Assembly (NCBI GenBank): GCA_002007465.1 | Contig: LNAC01000348.1 | Location: 462,853-526,852, forward strand | Reading direction: 5' to 3' | Source: Ailurus styani | Taxonomy: Eukaryota; Chordata; Mammalia; Carnivora; Ailuridae | Length of the DNA stretch: 64,000 bases | In this document: piece after piece, positions 41,504 to 55,508 of the stretch | Layout of the letters: every line of letters starts with the position of its first letter | How positions within the stretch are numbered: position 1 is the stretch's first letter | Made by a program: the position numbers and the translations under genes | The notes under the pieces: model-generated | The model's input: the letters and a program-made list of their open reading frames with translations, nothing else | What the model was told of the DNA's origin: nothing | Database searches by the model: none

Positions 41504-42000
41504 AATATTTTATCTATAAAATTATTACATGCTAAGTCAGAGTTCCTACTTTGGTTAAAATTTCTCCAAAGAACCAAACGCATTTCCACTAGAACAAAAC
41601 CTAACAGGGTTTTTAATTCAGTGCTACGATAACTACCTATCACTTCTTCCCACTCCCAAATGATCTTGGGGTGGGCAGATGGGACAAGGCTGAGCATCCA
41701 TGTCCATTCCATATCTCCCTGCACATAGACAAGGTGAAAACATCAAAAGAAGAAGAACTGGTATAGGCATGAGGCAAGGAGAAGGGACATCAGGGAAACA
41801 TAGTAACAGCCAAGAAAGTCAGATACTGTGTCCTTAGCATAAAGTCAAGGTGACCTTTCTTACCTTTCTTCCTTGGACAATATGAGAGAAAAGGAAGATA
41901 AGAAGTACTTTACTTCCTTTGTACTCTGAAGAACTCTAGATACCCCTGCCCTCATTATTGGTGTCCATTCTTATTTATCTCTTAAGATAAAATCGTATTA

Positions 42001-42141
42001 GGGCAGCTGGGTGGTTCAGTCAGTTAGGTGTCTGCCTTCAGTCAGATCATGATCTTGGGGTCCTTTCCCTCTGCCTCTTCCCACCGCTCATGCTGTCACT
42101 CACTTGCTCTCTCCCAAATAAATAAATAAAATCATTAAAAA
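42001..42141 (+). mobile_element. CAN-SINE, sense, deleted internally
   Basis: 'gggcagctgggtggttcagtcagttaggtgtctgcc', then jumps from 'cttggggtcct' to the CT-rich end and AAATAAATAAATAAAATC tail. The middle 'gatcgagccccgcatcgggctc' part is missing. Confidence 0.85.
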
Positions 42142-42324
42142 CAATTAAAAATTTAAAAATAATAATAATAAATCATATTAACCAGCCAATGAAAATGGAG
42201 AAAATACTAACTAAAAATTGGAAATTATTAGTAGTGTAACTTAAGGCGGGAGAAGGGGAGGTGTTCAGTGAGTAAATTCAGAGTTCTGACAGGATCATGA
42301 AATGCTTTAAAAATAGCTGGGTAG

Positions 42325-42579
42325 GGGTGCTTGGGTGGCTCAGTGGGTTAAAGCCACTGCCTTCAGCTCAGGTCATGATCTCAGGGTCCTGGGNTGCTTG
42401 GGTGGCTCAGTGGGTTAAAGCCACTGCCTTCAGCTCAGTTCATGATCTCAGGGTCCTGGGATCGAGCCCCATATGGGGCTCTCTGCTCAGCGGGGAGCCT
42501 GCTTCCTCCTCTCTCTCTGCCTACTTGTAATCTCTCTCTCTCTCTGTCAAATAAATAAATAAAATCTTTAAATAAAAAT
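42325..42579 (+). mobile_element. CAN-SINE, sense, young, with an assembly join inside
   Basis: Exact 16-bp duplication aaaaatagctgggtag at 42309-42324 and 42580-42595. The first 66 bases after the start appear twice around the N at 42394, so the true element is about 67 bases shorter. Confidence 0.93.
42394..42394. other. Single-N assembly join 3
   Basis: 42328-42393 and 42395-42460 are both 66 bp and differ at one base (caggtcatg / cagttcatg). Confidence 0.95.
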
Positions 42580-42690
42580 AAAAATAGCTGGGTAGTTTTA
42601 TTAAATACTTTTTCACATCATAAACTCATAGAAGACAGTGTGTGCTTAATCATCTTTGAGTAGCACGCAGTATGTTTATATGCTTTCTAT

Positions 42691-42691
42691 N
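42691..42691. other. Single-N assembly join 4
   Basis: 42578-42690 and 42693-42805 are both 113 bp and differ at two bases (cataaactcatag / cataagctcgtag). Confidence 0.95.
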
Positions 42692-44007
42692 GATAAAAAT
42701 AGCTGGGTAGTTTTATTAAATACTTTTTCACATCATAAGCTCGTAGAAGACAGTGTGTGCTTAATCATCTTTGAGTAGCACGCAGTATGTTTATATGCTT
42801 TCTATCTCACATTTGCAGCTGGTATATTCACCTTACATCAAGACCACAGCAGAGCTAAATTAGCAAGTGTATTTACAGATTATCTTCCTTTTTTAAGTGA
42901 GTTATCCAAGACCATCATCAGTCCACTGTTGTTGACATCCAACACTGTGTGTATGTTTAAAACATTAGTTCATAAAATCATTTTCCTACTCAGGCTGAAG
43001 TGAAAAGTGATAGAAGATAATTCCATATAGTGTATAATGTATTTTTCAAAAGGGGCTCCGAAGTGCAGGCCCTGCTATGTGAGGATCATACCTGAGTTTC
43101 GGTGCCCAAGAAGAAGCCGGGCAAATCCACGGCTTTGTCATTTGTGTAACTCCTTATTTGGCTTGCCCTGGCTTTGTAACCGTAGGCTTCTATGTTTCCA
43201 ACACTAAAAACAATCCAACCGACACCAGCTGTCTATGTTCATGCTTTCATTATCTTGCCAATAATTAGCAGCTCTGGTCTTTAACATCCTCATTTTCTGA
43301 GATTTCACTTTTAGGTGAGCTGTGATTATTCTAATATTATACTTAGTTGTCCTGTAATTGGTTACCATTTTAATAAGCCATTGCCAAACACACAGTTTTT
43401 ATATCTAGGTGACTTCAAAAATTCTAAAATAAATAAGAAAATTACCAAGCTAGAGCAGAGTACCTAAATGTATTTGCTTATTTTTATAACTCCTACGTCC
43501 TAAATAGTAAACTGCTTTCACTTTTCATTTCTTATTTTAACCCAACAGATGATTCTGACAAGCCTTGAAGGGTTTACATTCATACTTTCTATAAAGAAGG
43601 AATTAGACAAGGAAATTAATAGTATAAGCAAAAAATTAAGTCATATGCCTAAATATTATATATCAGCAAGGTTCCATGAAGGGATATAATTACTTACAAA
43701 CAAGTTATATGAAAAGCAATTGTATCTATTAATTAAAGTTGCCTTAAGAATGTACAGGCAACCTTTTAATAGCGAAGTTCCAAGTTATTGCCTCTACATT
43801 TTTATGAGTAAAACTGTATTTTAAAAAATGTGCTATAAATAAAATTTTTATTAATATGGATTTTCCTCCATTGACTGTGAATTAATGTGAACATGTGTAA
43901 CATCCAGTTTTCATGGGTTTTTTTTTCTTATAATAAAAAGAAAGACTTTCAAGACCCTAAGTTTCTGTATGATACACTGGGAAATTTATTTCTCTTGTGT
44001 TTTATAG

Positions 44008-44313
<306 letters not shown>

Positions 44314-44522
44314 TAGGATGGAGGCATTTTGTTTTTGCAAATGATTTCGCATTGAAAGAGAAGGTAACTGGGGCTGGAAGTTTCTGTTGTCCGCTGGGAG
44401 ATCCAGTGGGGTTGCATCCCGTCATGAGCAGGGTGATTGAAAGGTCCAAGTTTCTGTACTGAGCACTTAGAGGGTCTGGGTTCTCATCCCAGTGCTCATG
44501 CTGGGTGACCCTTGGGCTGTAC

Positions 44523-44753
44523 CAGTGATTCTCAACAGGGGGAGTTTTTGCCCCTCAAAGAACATTTGTTAATGTCTGGAGACATTTTTGGTTGTCACAG
44601 CTGATGGGTTGGGGGTTGCTGTTGGTATCTAGGACACGGAGTCCAGGGATACAGCTAAGCATCCCACACTGCACAGAAAAGCCTCCCACAGCGAATAATT
44701 ATCCAGCCTAAAATGTTACCCATGCTGAGATCGGGAAACCCTGGCCTATAGTA
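44523..44753. mobile_element. Short non-autonomous hAT-type MER element
   Basis: 'cagtgattctcaacagggggagtttttgcccctc', 'atgtctggagacatttttggttgtcac', 'ccacactgcacagaaaagcctccca' and 'gagatcgggaaaccctgg'. The start and end are near inverted repeats (cagtgattctcaa / gggaaaccctg). Exact family not named. Confidence 0.75.
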
Positions 44754-46040
44754 AACCTCACTTCCCCCCTCGTTTAAGAAATCTGTCATGACTGTCTGGT
44801 GGAATTATGATAAGGATCAAATGAGACATTATCTCAGTAACATTATTTAGAAAACAATAGTAAATAACAGTATTTAGAAAACAAAAAGGCTCAATTAGGT
44901 ATAAGAAATCCTAAAAAGGATTAAAAAATATTTGAAGTTAATGTAAAATGAATTAAGCTATATATTAAATATATTTTATGAAGTAATACATTTGCAGTGA
45001 TATAGAGGTTCAGTGCCTTATATTTTAAATGCCTGTTTCTGATATTTATCAATTCTATGATTACTATTAGCTATTAAACTTGAAGTTTCAACTTTCCAAA
45101 GTATTACAATTTTCAGGTGAAATCTAGCATTTGAGAAATTCCTTATATGTAACGTTCTCTGACCTTTTTCAGAGTGTGCAAAATAGGGTTAAGAACAAAA
45201 CAGTTTCCAACCCCTCAAACAAAATAAAACATTGTCTTGGCTTGTGTCAAGCATTCTTTCACTTGTGGTAACCAAGACCCTCCCTTATTTTATTTTATTT
45301 TATTTTTAAAATGAAAATTCTAATTATTTTTGCAAATTATTATATTTTCAGCAATCTGTGGTAGTTCTTGCCTTCCCCCCTGCCCCTTTGGACCCTGGCA
45401 AATAAAAGAAAGTTATTTAAAAAAAAAAGAAAAAAGAGGTTTGAAAGCATTCAGATACTCAGTAATTACTGCCTAGCTTGTTTTTTAAGAAATAACTGTT
45501 TAAAGCTTAGTAAATAAATAAATAAAGACTTCATTCTGATTTTTAATTAAGAAAAAAAGAGAAGAAAGGTATTCATTTTGAGCACCTTGAAATGAAGAAA
45601 GCCCTACCATTTCTTCATGATGGAGAGCCAAATTACACATATAGAGTAACTTTCATAATTGGTATATCTTCAATGACAGTTTAAGACAGACTTTACAGGC
45701 TCAGGCTGTAGGTTTCAGAAGTACAGCCAGCATCCAATCACTTCTCACAGAGCCAACCCAATTTTATATCCAAAACTAAGAAATAAAAAATGCTGGCATT
45801 TCTTATTGGTTATTGGTAAATTCTCCATCCTGTACATGAACGCAGAGAACCTAAAAGTACTTGGTACAAAGAAATTTCAAATTTCAAATTAAAATCAAAA
45901 TGTGACCTATTTTCATGTTTTTCATTTTTTAGGAGAAGAGTTGATCTTTAACTTGCTTAAAAATTAATATAAGTAATATTAATATAAAATTAATATAATT
46001 ACCATGGAATTTCAGTGACCTTTTCTTTAGGTACTGTGCT

Positions 46041-46152
46041 GGGGCACCTGGGTGGGTCAGTTGGTTAAGTGTCTGACTCTTGAACTTGGCTTGGGTCTTG
46101 ATCTCATGGTTGTGAGTTCAAGACCCATGTTGGCTCCATGCGGGGAGTGTGC
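46041..46152 (+). mobile_element. tRNA-type CAN-SINE, truncated, sense
   Basis: 'ggggcacctgggtgggtcagttggttaagtgtctgactcttgaacttggc' to 'atgttggctccatgcggggagtgtg', then cut off without an A tail. Confidence 0.85.
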
Positions 46153-47239
46153 TAAGCATTGCAAAGGACACCATATTTTAAAACTTCTTGAACCTCAAGA
46201 ATTAACCATCCAGTTAAGGTGACCAGAGTCGTAGACATGGAAAGTTAATAAGCAGTACAAGGTAATAAATACCAAGATCCAAGGGAACAATATACACAGT
46301 GCAAGAGATCAGAAAAGAGAAAGATTATCTCCAAGAGGGCCCATAAGAGAACCAGGAAAGAGGGTTCAAACTAGAATCTGATGGAAGGTGCCCTTTGTGT
46401 CTTTCTCAGCATACTGTTTTGCATGTCGAAAGCTTAGAGGGACTTGGATTTGTCTGAATTAGCATGGTGGGTATTAGTGAAGTGACAAAAATTGACGGAA
46501 GATAAGATGGGAAAACTGATCAGGTTAAAATTATGTAGAGAGAGCCTTGAATGCCATATTAATTATAGTTTCAGTTATCCATGGTTTTAACTATGGGCAG
46601 TAAGGAGAACTAAACCTATTTTCTTGATGATACTGTAGTTGAAAGTTACTTATTTAAAAGGTCAGGAGTGAGAATAAATTTGTAAACGTATTTCAAAGTC
46701 CTATGCTATAGAATTACTACATGATAAATGAGGAAGGGAAAGAAAAAAAAAAAGAAGAGAATACAAAGAACACGAGAATAGCTGTTCTGAATACAGGAAG
46801 TTCCAGAACTAAAAGGCTAAACCTTTTCTCCATCACTAATTTGAAAGCTGTCATCTAAATTGGCAAAGACTCTCAGGAGGCAGAACAGTTTGCAGAGGCC
46901 CCATGGAGGTGTAAATAGGACACAATCATTCTCCTCTGTCCTGCCTTAGCCTTTGACTAACCCTCCATGTACGAAGCAAAATTCATCAGATTCTTTGTCT
47001 GTTTTGTTGTAGATAAACTCTTCTGTTTTGTGACAAAGAAATAATCTTAGGGGGAGACACACTACATGAACTTACCTTGCACAGGGTTTTTACTGTGTTG
47101 TTTCAAGTGAACCCTTATACTCAGAGGCCCCCGAAGTGGGCTCTGTTTTTCCGCGAGGCACCTATACACAGAGGTTTGGCTACCAGAGCTCTAACTCAAC
47201 CAGACAAGAACTCACTGAAGGCAGTAGTGTAGGGAAGTA

Positions 47240-47455
47240 CGGAAGTATTCATGCTTCAAAGTCAGAAAACCCAGGTTTGGGGGGAAAAAAAAGAAAGAAA
47301 GAAAATCTAAGTTCAAACCCAATTCTGTTATTATCAAAATGTGTGACCTTGTTCAAAGTAACTGCTATAAGCTTCAAGCCTCGATCTTTCTCATCTGCAA
47401 ATAGGGATAATGGTGACAGTATTTACTCTATAGGTGGTTATGAGCACTAAGCAAA
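47240..47455 (+). mobile_element. MIR fragment
   Basis: 'ttcaaagtcagaaaacccaggttt', 'aagttcaaacccaattctgttatt', 'tgtgtgaccttgttcaaagtaac', 'ctcatctgcaaatagggataatg' follow the MIR order. Confidence 0.75.
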
Positions 47456-47919
47456 ATAGATGACATTTATTCATAGAACCAAATGTCATTAATACATTTT
47501 AGTTATAATTATTTTCATTATTATTCATGCCTCAGCCCCAAGCTCCCCAAATTACTTTTTACCTACAGTCTGTGCTCTTGAATCCCACAACATAAACCAT
47601 GAAGCTAGCCCAGAAAAAGCAAAGCGGAAAGACAGTATGTTGGCTTTAAAACAAGTCTTTAAAACAGAGGATGCAACAAAACAAGGGTGTGGGGGCTTTC
47701 CTCCACAGCAACTAGTCTACCTAGATGGTTATTTATTTACCCAGCAAGTCCCGGAGGCAGGTCATTAGTCCTTCAGCAGACATTTAATTGAGCACCCATG
47801 ATGTTCTAGTCCTTGAAAAAAAGCTTAACCCAAATCTTCATCCAAAGATTAATAAAAGAACCTTTGACATTAAGAAACTCACAGACTAGTTGTGCGAAGA
47901 GAGACCTAATTATGTACAT

Positions 47920-48056
47920 TACCATACAATGTAATGTAAACTCCAGGGACAAGGGTGCCCATCTGCTGTGTTCATTGCCGGATCCCCAGCACTTAAAAGG
48001 GTCCCTGGCACATAGTAGGTACTCAATAAATATTTATCAACTGAATGAAAGAATAG
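47920..48056 (+). mobile_element. L2 3' end fragment
   Basis: 'ctgctgtgttcattgccggatccccagcacttaaaagggtccctggcacatagtaggtactcaataaat', the L2 end in good condition. Confidence 0.8.
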
Positions 48057-48147
48057 TGGATATTTTTAGTAAAAGTGCACAGGACACTCTGGGAGCATGA
48101 CATGGAGATAGTGGAAGGGAGGAGGAAAAAGGAAGACTTCTTAGATT

Positions 48148-48866
48148 ATAATTTTACTTTTTTTTTTTTATTCTTTGCCCCAGGGTACAGGTTTGTAAAT
48201 CATCAGGCTTACATCTTTCACAGCATTCACCAAAGCACAAACCCTCCCCAATGTCCATAACCCATCCACCCTATCCCTACCCTCCCACCCCCCAGTAACC
48301 CTCAGTTTGTTTTGTGAGATTAGGAGTCTCTTATGGTTTGTCTCCTTCCCCATCCCATCTTGTTTCATTATTTTTCCCTCCCTACCCCCCACGACCCCCC
48401 ACCCTGCCCCTCAAGTTCCTCATATCAGAGAGATCATATGAGGGATCATATGATGATTGTCTTTCTCTAATTGACTTATTTTGCTCAGCATAATACCCTC
48501 TAGTTCCATCCACATCATTCCAAACGGCAAGATTTTGTTTCTTTTGATAGCTGCATAGTATTCCATTGTATATATATACCACATCTTCTTTATCCATTCA
48601 TCTGTGGATGGACATCTAGGTTCTTTCCATAGTTTGGCTATTGTGGACATTGTTGCTATAAACATTCGGGTGCACGTGCCCCTGAGGATCACTACCTTTG
48701 TATCTTTAGGGTAAATACCCAGTAGTGCGATTGCTGGGTCGTAGGGTAGCTCCATTTTCAACTTTTTGAGGAATCTCCAGACTGTTTTCCAGAGTGGCTA
48801 CACCAGCTTGCATTCCCACCAACAGTGTAGGAGGGTTCCCCTTTCTCCGCAACCTCGCCAACATCT
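48148..48866 (-). mobile_element. L1 3' end, antisense, young, 5'-truncated
   Basis: Flanked by gacttcttagatt at 48135-48147 and 48867-48879. The minus strand codes for the ORF2 C terminus (113 codons at 48420-48761, including KMWYIYTMEYYAAIKRNKI), then the 3' UTR and an A tail (T run on the + strand, 48160-48170). It is truncated at the 5' side, so it cannot move by itself. Confidence 0.95.
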
Positions 48867-49322
48867 GACTTCTTAGATTGTAGTAGAAATTCAGATAAAG
48901 CAGAGACTCATAAAAGTAATATATAAATACATACTATAAATATCATATTTTAACTTGAAACAAGAACATATGTTCATTTTTCAACCTTTTGATACAGGCT
49001 TAGTTTTTTTCTTTGAATAAAAGTCCACTAATCAGAGTTTATTGACTCTTCCTTACATAAGCTATCCATAGTCCCTTATTAGTGATTCCCAGTTAATATT
49101 TCTTGAGATGAGGCAGGAAGTTAAAGATATTTGTGAAACAGTCATAGAGCTATTTTTTGCTTCTTAAGATTCTCTTCAACCCTTTGTACTAACTTCATCC
49201 ACACTTAATTCCATAGGGTTTAGACCACTTCTCTCTAAAGTCTTAACAAAGCATTTGATGCAATTTTGTAGAAACAACTCTCTGGCTTTCCTCACTCACA
49301 GTCCATCAGTTTATGTAATATG

Positions 49323-49502
49323 GGTTTTTTTTTAAGATTTTATTTATTTATTTGAGAGAGAGAATGAGAGCATGGTGAAGGGCAGAGGGAGAACCAGACT
49401 CCCACTGAGCAGGAAGCCCAATGCAGGTCTCAGTCCCAGGACTCCAGGATCATGACCTGAGCCAAAGGCAGACGCTTAGCTGACTGAGCCACCCAGGCAC
49501 CC
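49323..49502 (-). mobile_element. CAN-SINE, antisense
   Basis: Flanked by exact ttatgtaatatg (49311-49322 and 49503-49514). Older subtype with 'gagagcatggtgaagggcag'. Confidence 0.93.
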
Positions 49503-51276
49503 TTATGTAATATGTTTTTGAATCATGTCACCTCAAGTGCAGGCGTAAACAGGTTCGGCAGCAAACACAGCTCACCTGGCGGGAGAGGAAGCACACAAGC
49601 ATGCGAGTAAGAGCTCCCACTCGTGAACTCCAAGTGTGCAGTGGACCCCGGTCAGTGCGTCTTACCCACAGAAAGAGAATGTCACTTAACCCAGTTAGTC
49701 TATTCCTCAAAAATACATTAGGGAGAGTTTCTAGAATATTGAAAGAATGAGTCTTCCTCAAAGGAACAAGCCATGAGGATGAAGGACAAGCAGACAGAGG
49801 GAATAACACATACAAAGGCATGGAGGCATGAGCAAACATGGCCTTTTGGCATAATTTTAAATAGCTTTTTTGAACGGACGTCGAGCTGTCCATGGAAACT
49901 AGCCAAAGGTGAGGCTGGAAAGGCAGGTAGGGATACGGAGGAGGAGGGAGCTTTCATGCCCATCTTCATATATGTCAACTCATTTTAAATGCCTACTTTT
50001 TGGCAGGTGTGACCTTTGCATTTCCTACATTTCTGCTGCTCTCCAAATTACATACATTGTGTGCCCAGCCTTTGAAAGCACCTGTTTTTGCCATCACGGC
50101 TTAGAACTGGGGATCTTATTGGAGACTTTCAATTCAGGAAAGGACATGATCAGATTTTCATCTTATTAAGACAGTTCAGACAGAGCTGGGGGGAGGAGAG
50201 GAGGGGAGACATGACCAGTGGGAAGGCAGTTACAGAAGGCAGGGGGAGAGGAGATGATGAGTGGGTTCAAGCAATGGCAGTACGAGGGTGGAAGTAAAGA
50301 GGGTGGAAGAGGAAGATTCAGGACTCATCCACTGGAGAATGGTTGGAATACTGCCTGTAGACCAGACACCTGTGGGGAGAGCTTAGAAAGAAATGGGACA
50401 TTGGAGAACACTAGCATTTGAGTGGCAGGTCTAAATATGAGGCATGCCGGGAGACCAACAGGGAGGAGAAGCCAGGGGACAAGGGGGGATGCAATCGGGG
50501 ACACTCAAGCCAAAGAAAGGCATCAACAATCTCCGATGCTACAGAAAAAAGCACTTAGGATTAGGATGGAAGACTTCCTTTTAGATTTCATCTCTAAAAT
50601 GTCTTATGTGAGGGAATAAGAGTCCTTCTTACTGTGTGACTAAATCAGATTCCGGGAGCTGCAGAGCAATGGGAAGTGGAGAAGTGGAGACAGTTTTTTT
50701 AAGCAGTCTTTCAACTGATCTGTACAGTCGGGAGAGACAAAGAATCGTTTCAGGTGAGAGAGATGGAGAAGGTTAGTTTTGTACTAAATGGAAGGAGCCA
50801 GAAAAGAGAAAAGGGATTGAAAATACATGGAAGAGAAAAGAGGGAGGAGATGGCATCTAGAACACAGGCAGATGGAGGGTGGATGTCTCTGAAGAAGAAA
50901 AAGGGAAGAGTGGGCAAATGGACCCGTACCTGGGGAAGAGATCAGTAGAGCTTATGTCTTGTGGCCTCTGGTAAAATAGCAGTCAAGCTTATCTGCTGAG
51001 AGCACTTCAGAGAGGGGAGAACAAGGCAGGAGAGATTAAATAGTTGTGAGGATTGAGCGAGGAGCGTGGTCGTGGACACCAGTCAGGATTCTGGATGTCT
51101 CTGTGGGTCGGGCTGACTCAGGAAACAGTGGGTTTATAGGGGAGCACACTGGTAATGAAAGATGATTTTCTCTGGCAGGGTTCGAAAGCCCGACAGGAGG
51201 GCAGAGAACAATGACTAGGGGGGGTCCAGGTTTGCATGTCTGAAGAGCACATGCAACAAAAGAACAAGAGGGAGAG

Positions 51277-51440
51277 GAGTCCAAGGTGGCAGAGGAGTAG
51301 GAGACCTCAGTTTTGTCTGGTCCCAGGAATTTAGCTAGATAGCTACCAAATCATTCTTAACACCTGTGAACTCAACGGGAGACCCACGAAAAGGACAGTT
51401 GCAACTCTACAAATAGAACAAGTAGGAGCTCACTGAGGGT
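51277..51440 (+). mobile_element. L1 5'-UTR fragment, sense
   Basis: 'ccaaggtggcagaggagtaggagacctcagttttgtctggtcccaggaatttagctagatagctaccaaatcattcttaacacctgtgaactcaac' is the start region of carnivoran L1. The rest of the L1 is absent; sequence becomes unrelated after about 51440. Confidence 0.75.
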
Positions 51441-52420
51441 TGCTCATATGATGAACCACGAGATCCTGGCTGGGTCTGGAAAGACGCAAATCAAGGAGAT
51501 GGTTGGGAGGCTGAGAGGGCAGAGTAGCTCCTCAGTCACAAGGTGTCCACAAGTAAGTTTAGTCCTCAAGTTGACAGGCCTGAAGGATGAGGGCCCGCTA
51601 ATGGGCCCTCCTGAGGTTATTTGCACAGGCAGCAAAAACTATGACCATCACATCTTTCTAGACCATTCTAGGCCAGGATTCTCCAAAGAGCCAAACAGAA
51701 ACTGGTTCATCTGCACATGTAACAGGATGACACTTGGTGGACTAGAATTTGTTGTTCTTAGAGGTTTTATCTATGGGCTCACGTTTAGATGAAGAAATTG
51801 GTACATAAAGAGGTTCCCTGATGTGTCTCAATATACACACGTAATTAGTCGATATCAGAACTCAGCTCTCCTGACCATGCTACCCCAGTCTTCCACACGC
51901 CATGACTTCTCTTTTGAAATTCAGAACCTACCAAGACTCAGTGCTTTGTCTCCTCTGGACTGACAGGTTAATCTTACACCAAGAAATTAAATACAAATAA
52001 GGGAGTGTTGAAAAGTCTAGAAAAGGGCCTTTTTTGCACAAGATTATTGACCAAGATAAACCAGTTTTTTTTTTCCTTGCATTCACCTGGTCAGCTTGAA
52101 AACTTAGGGCCTATTTCAGGTCTCTCCTGCATTAACCTTTACTTGCTTCCTTTCCTCAATTATATGTATTAAATCAATAGACATTGGTTTAATTCCTTTG
52201 AGAGACATAGCGTAACTCAAGGAAAAACAGTGATCGAAGGCATATATATGGTGGCGGGAGGTTCCCAGAGAATTAAACTCCTTCGTCTAGTTTTTAGATC
52301 AGCTTCCAACATTTTTCTGAAGGTGAAAAAAAGGTAAACTCTTTCCCTCTGCTTCTTGCCACTGCAGTCCTTCTGCTTTTAGTACCCAGAGAAACGTTGC
52401 TTTTTAAAAAATAACTCAAC

Positions 52421-52627
52421 TAGGATTCCTGGGCAGCTCAGTTGGTTAAGTGTCTGCTTTCAGGTCAGGTCATGAACCCAGGGTCCTGGGATCCAACCCC
52501 ATGTCAGGCTCTGTACTCAGTGGGCAGTCTATCTCTCTCTCTCCTTCTGCCTGCCACTCCCCCTGCTTGTGCTCTCTTTCTCTCTTTCTCTCTCTCTCTC
52601 TCTCAAATAAATAAATAAATTTTTAAA
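52421..52627 (+). mobile_element. CAN-SINE, sense, older subtype
   Basis: 'ggattcctgggcagctcagttggttaagtgtctgctttcagg', a long CT run and AAATAAATAAATAAAT tail. Imperfect flanks aactcaacta / attcaactga. It ends 288 bases before the converter exon. Confidence 0.88.
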
Positions 52628-52915
52628 AAGTATTCAACTGATTTTTTTCTTTTTTAGTGATGGGGTTTTGTGGGGGATTTCAGTGGTAAGTGTTGAAAAG
52701 TAATCACTAAATGAGAAAACAGTGCTCAAATGTACACAAACAGACTGGTCCAGATTTTTGTCAGTCTACTTTAGAGTTCTGAGAATGCCAGCAGGGTCCC
52801 CTGAATTAAGTCTGGGAGTCTCTTCCTTCCCTGCACAGAGCTGTTGAGTGTCCACCAGGCAACTGAGGTATGGAACCTTTGTGAAATACTAACCAGCCCT
52901 TTCTCCCACTTGAAG

Positions 52916-53027
52916 GTACCATGTTCTCTGCTACAAGTGGAATGAAGAGCCCCCAGTGAGCCCTGACACCTGTGCTGCCATTTTGGAAAAAGCTGGTCTG
53001 GATAACTGGGCTCTTGGAAAAACAAAA
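52916..53027 (+). CDS. MYO3A: MYO3A window exon 10: converter
   Basis: 112 nt between 'cacttgaag' and 'gtaatg'. Joined to exon 9 it reads [20 protein letters not shown] then [18 protein letters not shown], the converter subdomain that turns small motor changes into lever swing. The front half appears changed relative to human MYO3A as I recall it (YHV and KWNEEPPV). The acceptor tract is weak in pyrimidines just before AG ('cccacttgaag'). Confidence 0.93.

Positions 53028-55508
<2,481 letters not shown>

Larger units (their letters stand above)
40529..44007 (+). other. MYO3A: MYO3A intron, window exons 8-9
   Basis: 3.5 kb. It begins with a cluster of four antisense SINEs (40577-41503), then a worn sense SINE (42001-42141) and a young sense SINE with an assembly join inside (42325-42579). 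A second assembly join is at 42691. The stretch 42810-44000 has no recognised repeat; the GC-richer part 43050-43200 is unassigned. Confidence 0.8.

Noticed and set aside
43050..43200. GC-richer stretch as a possible processed pseudogene
   Set aside because: I could not match any translation to a known protein in any frame, and there is no A tail or target-site duplication.
48420..48761. 113-codon protein on the minus strand that looks like a real gene
   Set aside because: It is the C-terminal end of L1 ORF2 in a 5'-truncated insertion, not a host gene.
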